The position numbers and the translations under genes are program-made. A stretch of DNA of 64,000 nucleotides, taken from contig NZ_CP032279.1 in assembly GCF_001696615.3 (NCBI RefSeq), forward strand, positions 620,001 to 684,000, written 5' to 3'. Below are positions 62,731 through 64,000 of the stretch, in pieces; the first letter of the stretch is position 1, and each line of letters opens with the position of its first letter. The notes beneath the pieces are model-generated. The model was not told the origin of the DNA and ran no database searches. It was given only the letters and a program-made list of their open reading frames with translations. The stretch is from Acinetobacter sp. WCHAc010034. GTDB lineage: Bacteria; Pseudomonadota; Gammaproteobacteria; Pseudomonadales; Moraxellaceae.

Positions 62731-63078
62731 CTATTTGGTTTCAGCAGCAGGCTTTTTGGCTTCGGCAGCAGCCTTCTTCTCAGAGGCAGCAAGCGCCTTT
62801 TCAAGCGCCACTACTTTAGCCTTAAGCTCAGCTGCTTCTGCTTCTGCACTGTCTTTTTCGGCAGTGAGGATTTTCTCATTAGCCTTAAGCTCAGCTACTT
62901 CTGCTTCAAGCTCAACCAGCCCGGCAGATACATCATCCGTCTTGTGCTGCTCTGGCGGCTTGTGCTCCACAATAGCGCCAGATGCTAAAAGGGCCTGAAT
63001 GCGGTCATCATTCAAGCCCTTGATTTCATCACCCGGCATAAAATGCCCGATGGATTGCTTGGCAATATACTTTGGCAT
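62731..63078 (-). CDS. Head-region small protein with SH3-like N-terminus and coiled-coil tail
   Basis: A 115-residue protein. Residues 1-40 (YIAKQSIGHFMPGDEIKGLN, then DRIQALLASGAIVEH) share the motif of the 61-residue protein at 61108-61293. The remainder is Ala/Glu/Lys-rich coiled coil with about three heptad-like AELKANEKIL / AAELKAKVVALEKAL repeats and a Pro/Ala/Lys end. It lies between capsid and connector, a position used by capsid decoration or completion proteins. Confidence 0.68.
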   Translation of the reverse strand: MPKYIAKQSIGHFMPGDEIKGLNDDRIQALLASGAIVEHKPPEQHKTDDVSAGLVELEAEVAELKANEKILTAEKDSAEAEAAELKAKVVALEKALAASEKKAAAEAKKPAAETK

Positions 63079-63088
63079 TTAAGCCCCC

Positions 63089-64000
63089 TTATAGAGTGAT
63101 AAAACCGGCGCCACCAACGACACCGTTCTTGTTAGACGGCACAACCAGCGGAGCAGATTCAGTCATCAACATGATGCCGCTTGGGTCTTCACAGTACCAT
63201 TGGCGGTCAAAATACTGTTGAGCTACACCGTTGGCCAGCATATTTTTAATCTTACAATGAGCTACAGAGCCATTGGTATCAGAGATCAATGAGAAGAAAT
63301 CTTTGGGAATAAAGCGCTTCACCTGACCTTTGTTGCGGTAGGTCGCGTCATATACCCAGAATTCGATTCCATCAAAAGTGCCTTTGAAAGTAGCAGTTTC
63401 TTTCACACCAAAGCTTGGAGTTACAGGAACTGAGATGCCCGCATACGGCGTGATGAATTCCTTCTTGAATTCCTCGTTGTTCCATAGGGCGGACCACACC
63501 AGGCCAGACATGATTGCTTTCTTGGCCTCACCGCCATCAGCAGCCAATTGGCGCTCAAGCATCATGCGGATATCAGTTACGGGTTTAGCCCCCGCCTCGT
63601 TCCACTTAGCCAGCGGCGTATATGTCAGGGATGCATCACGGCGGTAGTCCACCAGATTGTATTCATAGTCATCTGAGTGAAGCGCATATTTGCCATTTTT
63701 CAGCAAATCAATGGCCATCATCATGACTGAGTTATCAATTGCATCATGATTGCGCTTCATTACTGCGATCTGAGCAATCATCATTTTTTCTTGATCAGAC
63801 AGTTGCTGATTTCCCGTTGAAATAATGCCTGCTGTGCGTAAACGCTCAAGCAGCGAAATTTCAAAAGTTTCCGCCGGTGTCACCTGGTTCTTTGGTTTGT
63901 AGTAGGCCGGCTTTACATTGCGCACTTCGCCGGACTGAGTTGTATCAAATGGCTTACCGGGCTGTTGCGGCGATACCAGTGGCGCCAGATCATGTTCTGC
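63089..64000 (-). CDS. Major capsid protein, lambda gpE family (5' end outside window)
   Basis: The frame is open to the right edge, so the N-terminus is missing; the GTG at 63925 is internal. At least 303 residues are seen. The layout follows lambda gpE: LAPLVSPQQPGKPFDTTQSG then SGEVRNVKPAYYKPKNQVTP, where lambda has VSGEVI then GYVKPKHEVNP, and ESAPLVVPSNKNGVV at the end, where lambda has QSAPLMLLADPDEFV. It forms the HK97-fold shell. It marks the head part of the late operon. Confidence 0.88.
   Translation of the reverse strand, partial: AEHDLAPLVSPQQPGKPFDTTQSGEVRNVKPAYYKPKNQVTPAETFEISLLERLRTAGIISTGNQQLSDQEKMMIAQIAVMKRNHDAIDNSVMMMAIDLLKNGKYALHSDDYEYNLVDYRRDASLTYTPLAKWNEAGAKPVTDIRMMLERQLAADGGEAKKAIMSGLVWSALWNNEEFKKEFITPYAGISVPVTPSFGVKETATFKGTFDGIEFWVYDATYRNKGQVKRFIPKDFFSLISDTNGSVAHCKIKNMLANGVAQQYFDRQWYCEDPSGIMLMTESAPLVVPSNKNGVVGGAGFITL

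Larger units (their letters stand above)
42900..64000. mobile_element. Prophage (siphovirus-type), left end; right end outside window
   Basis: A tyrosine integrase next to icd is followed by one long minus-strand block of head, tail and lysis genes that continues past the right edge. The left limit lies between the candidate icd promoter (42865) and the integrase arm-type repeats (from 43031), so it is uncertain by about 150 bases. No tRNA or tmRNA gene lies at this end. Base composition is lower in GC than the host part. All genes seen are intact, so the element may be functional. Confidence 0.9.

Overview
The window reads as a chromosome segment of an Acinetobacter-type gammaproteobacterium. 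It is inferred from the protein set (GyrA with the Acinetobacter-like Ser81/Glu85 numbering, Hda, PurM-PurN, single-permease Lol system, GltP, EtfBA, E. coli-type Icd), from Acinetobacter-like hypothetical genes, and from base composition. The first ~42.8 kb is ordinary host backbone of moderate GC. The last ~21 kb is one end of an integrated siphophage-type prophage that runs off the right edge.

Host region. 1-1.8 kb: the 3' end of a SpoU-type RNA methyltransferase, then a sigma-factor operon (sigma, small membrane protein, DUF3106-type protein). 2-6.2 kb: two tandem secreted CSLREA/beta-helix proteins with GlyGly-CTERM-like tails. 6.3-16 kb: hda with an AI-2E family permease, divergent from purM-purN; an alpha/beta hydrolase with SppA-type S49 peptidase; an LpxL-like acyltransferase; comEC. 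15.7-23.4 kb: lolD-lolC, a PilZ protein, an EamA transporter, a YaiI protein, hypothetical genes, serC and a Coq4-like gene. 23.5-28.5 kb: a four-gene export cluster (TolC, HlyD, two ABC-2 permeases) with no ATPase gene. 28.7-42.8 kb: gltP, a lipoprotein, gyrA, a DinB-fold gene, etfB-etfA, a divergent LysE/Lrp pair, a GNAT enzyme, an MFS permease, a Gln-rich micro-protein and icd. GyrA carries Phe at codon 81, the classic quinolone-resistance position, and has an ~88-residue insertion in its C-terminal domain.

Prophage. A P4-type tyrosine integrase (43186-44403) lies just inside the left end, beside the icd promoter, with two clusters of three AATCT repeats at exact 10-bp period upstream of it. 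All structural genes are on the minus strand and read from the right edge towards the integrase: lambda gpE-type capsid, Mu gp36/gpG/gp37-like head-tail genes, tail tube, tail assembly chaperone, an accessory cassette, a 1465-residue tape measure, tail-tip and hub proteins, then lysis (holin, SAR-type endolysin, Rz and overlapping Rz1). The late operon contains many intrinsic-terminator-like hairpins. The accessory cassette between the chaperone and the tape measure (a 194-aa membrane-anchored protein and a 52-aa membrane peptide) looks like a moron insertion.

I did not find a clearly new defence or biosynthetic system. The strongest items are the GyrA changes, the phased integrase-side repeats, the moron cassette, the repeated-domain tail proteins and the GlyGly-CTERM beta-helix pair.
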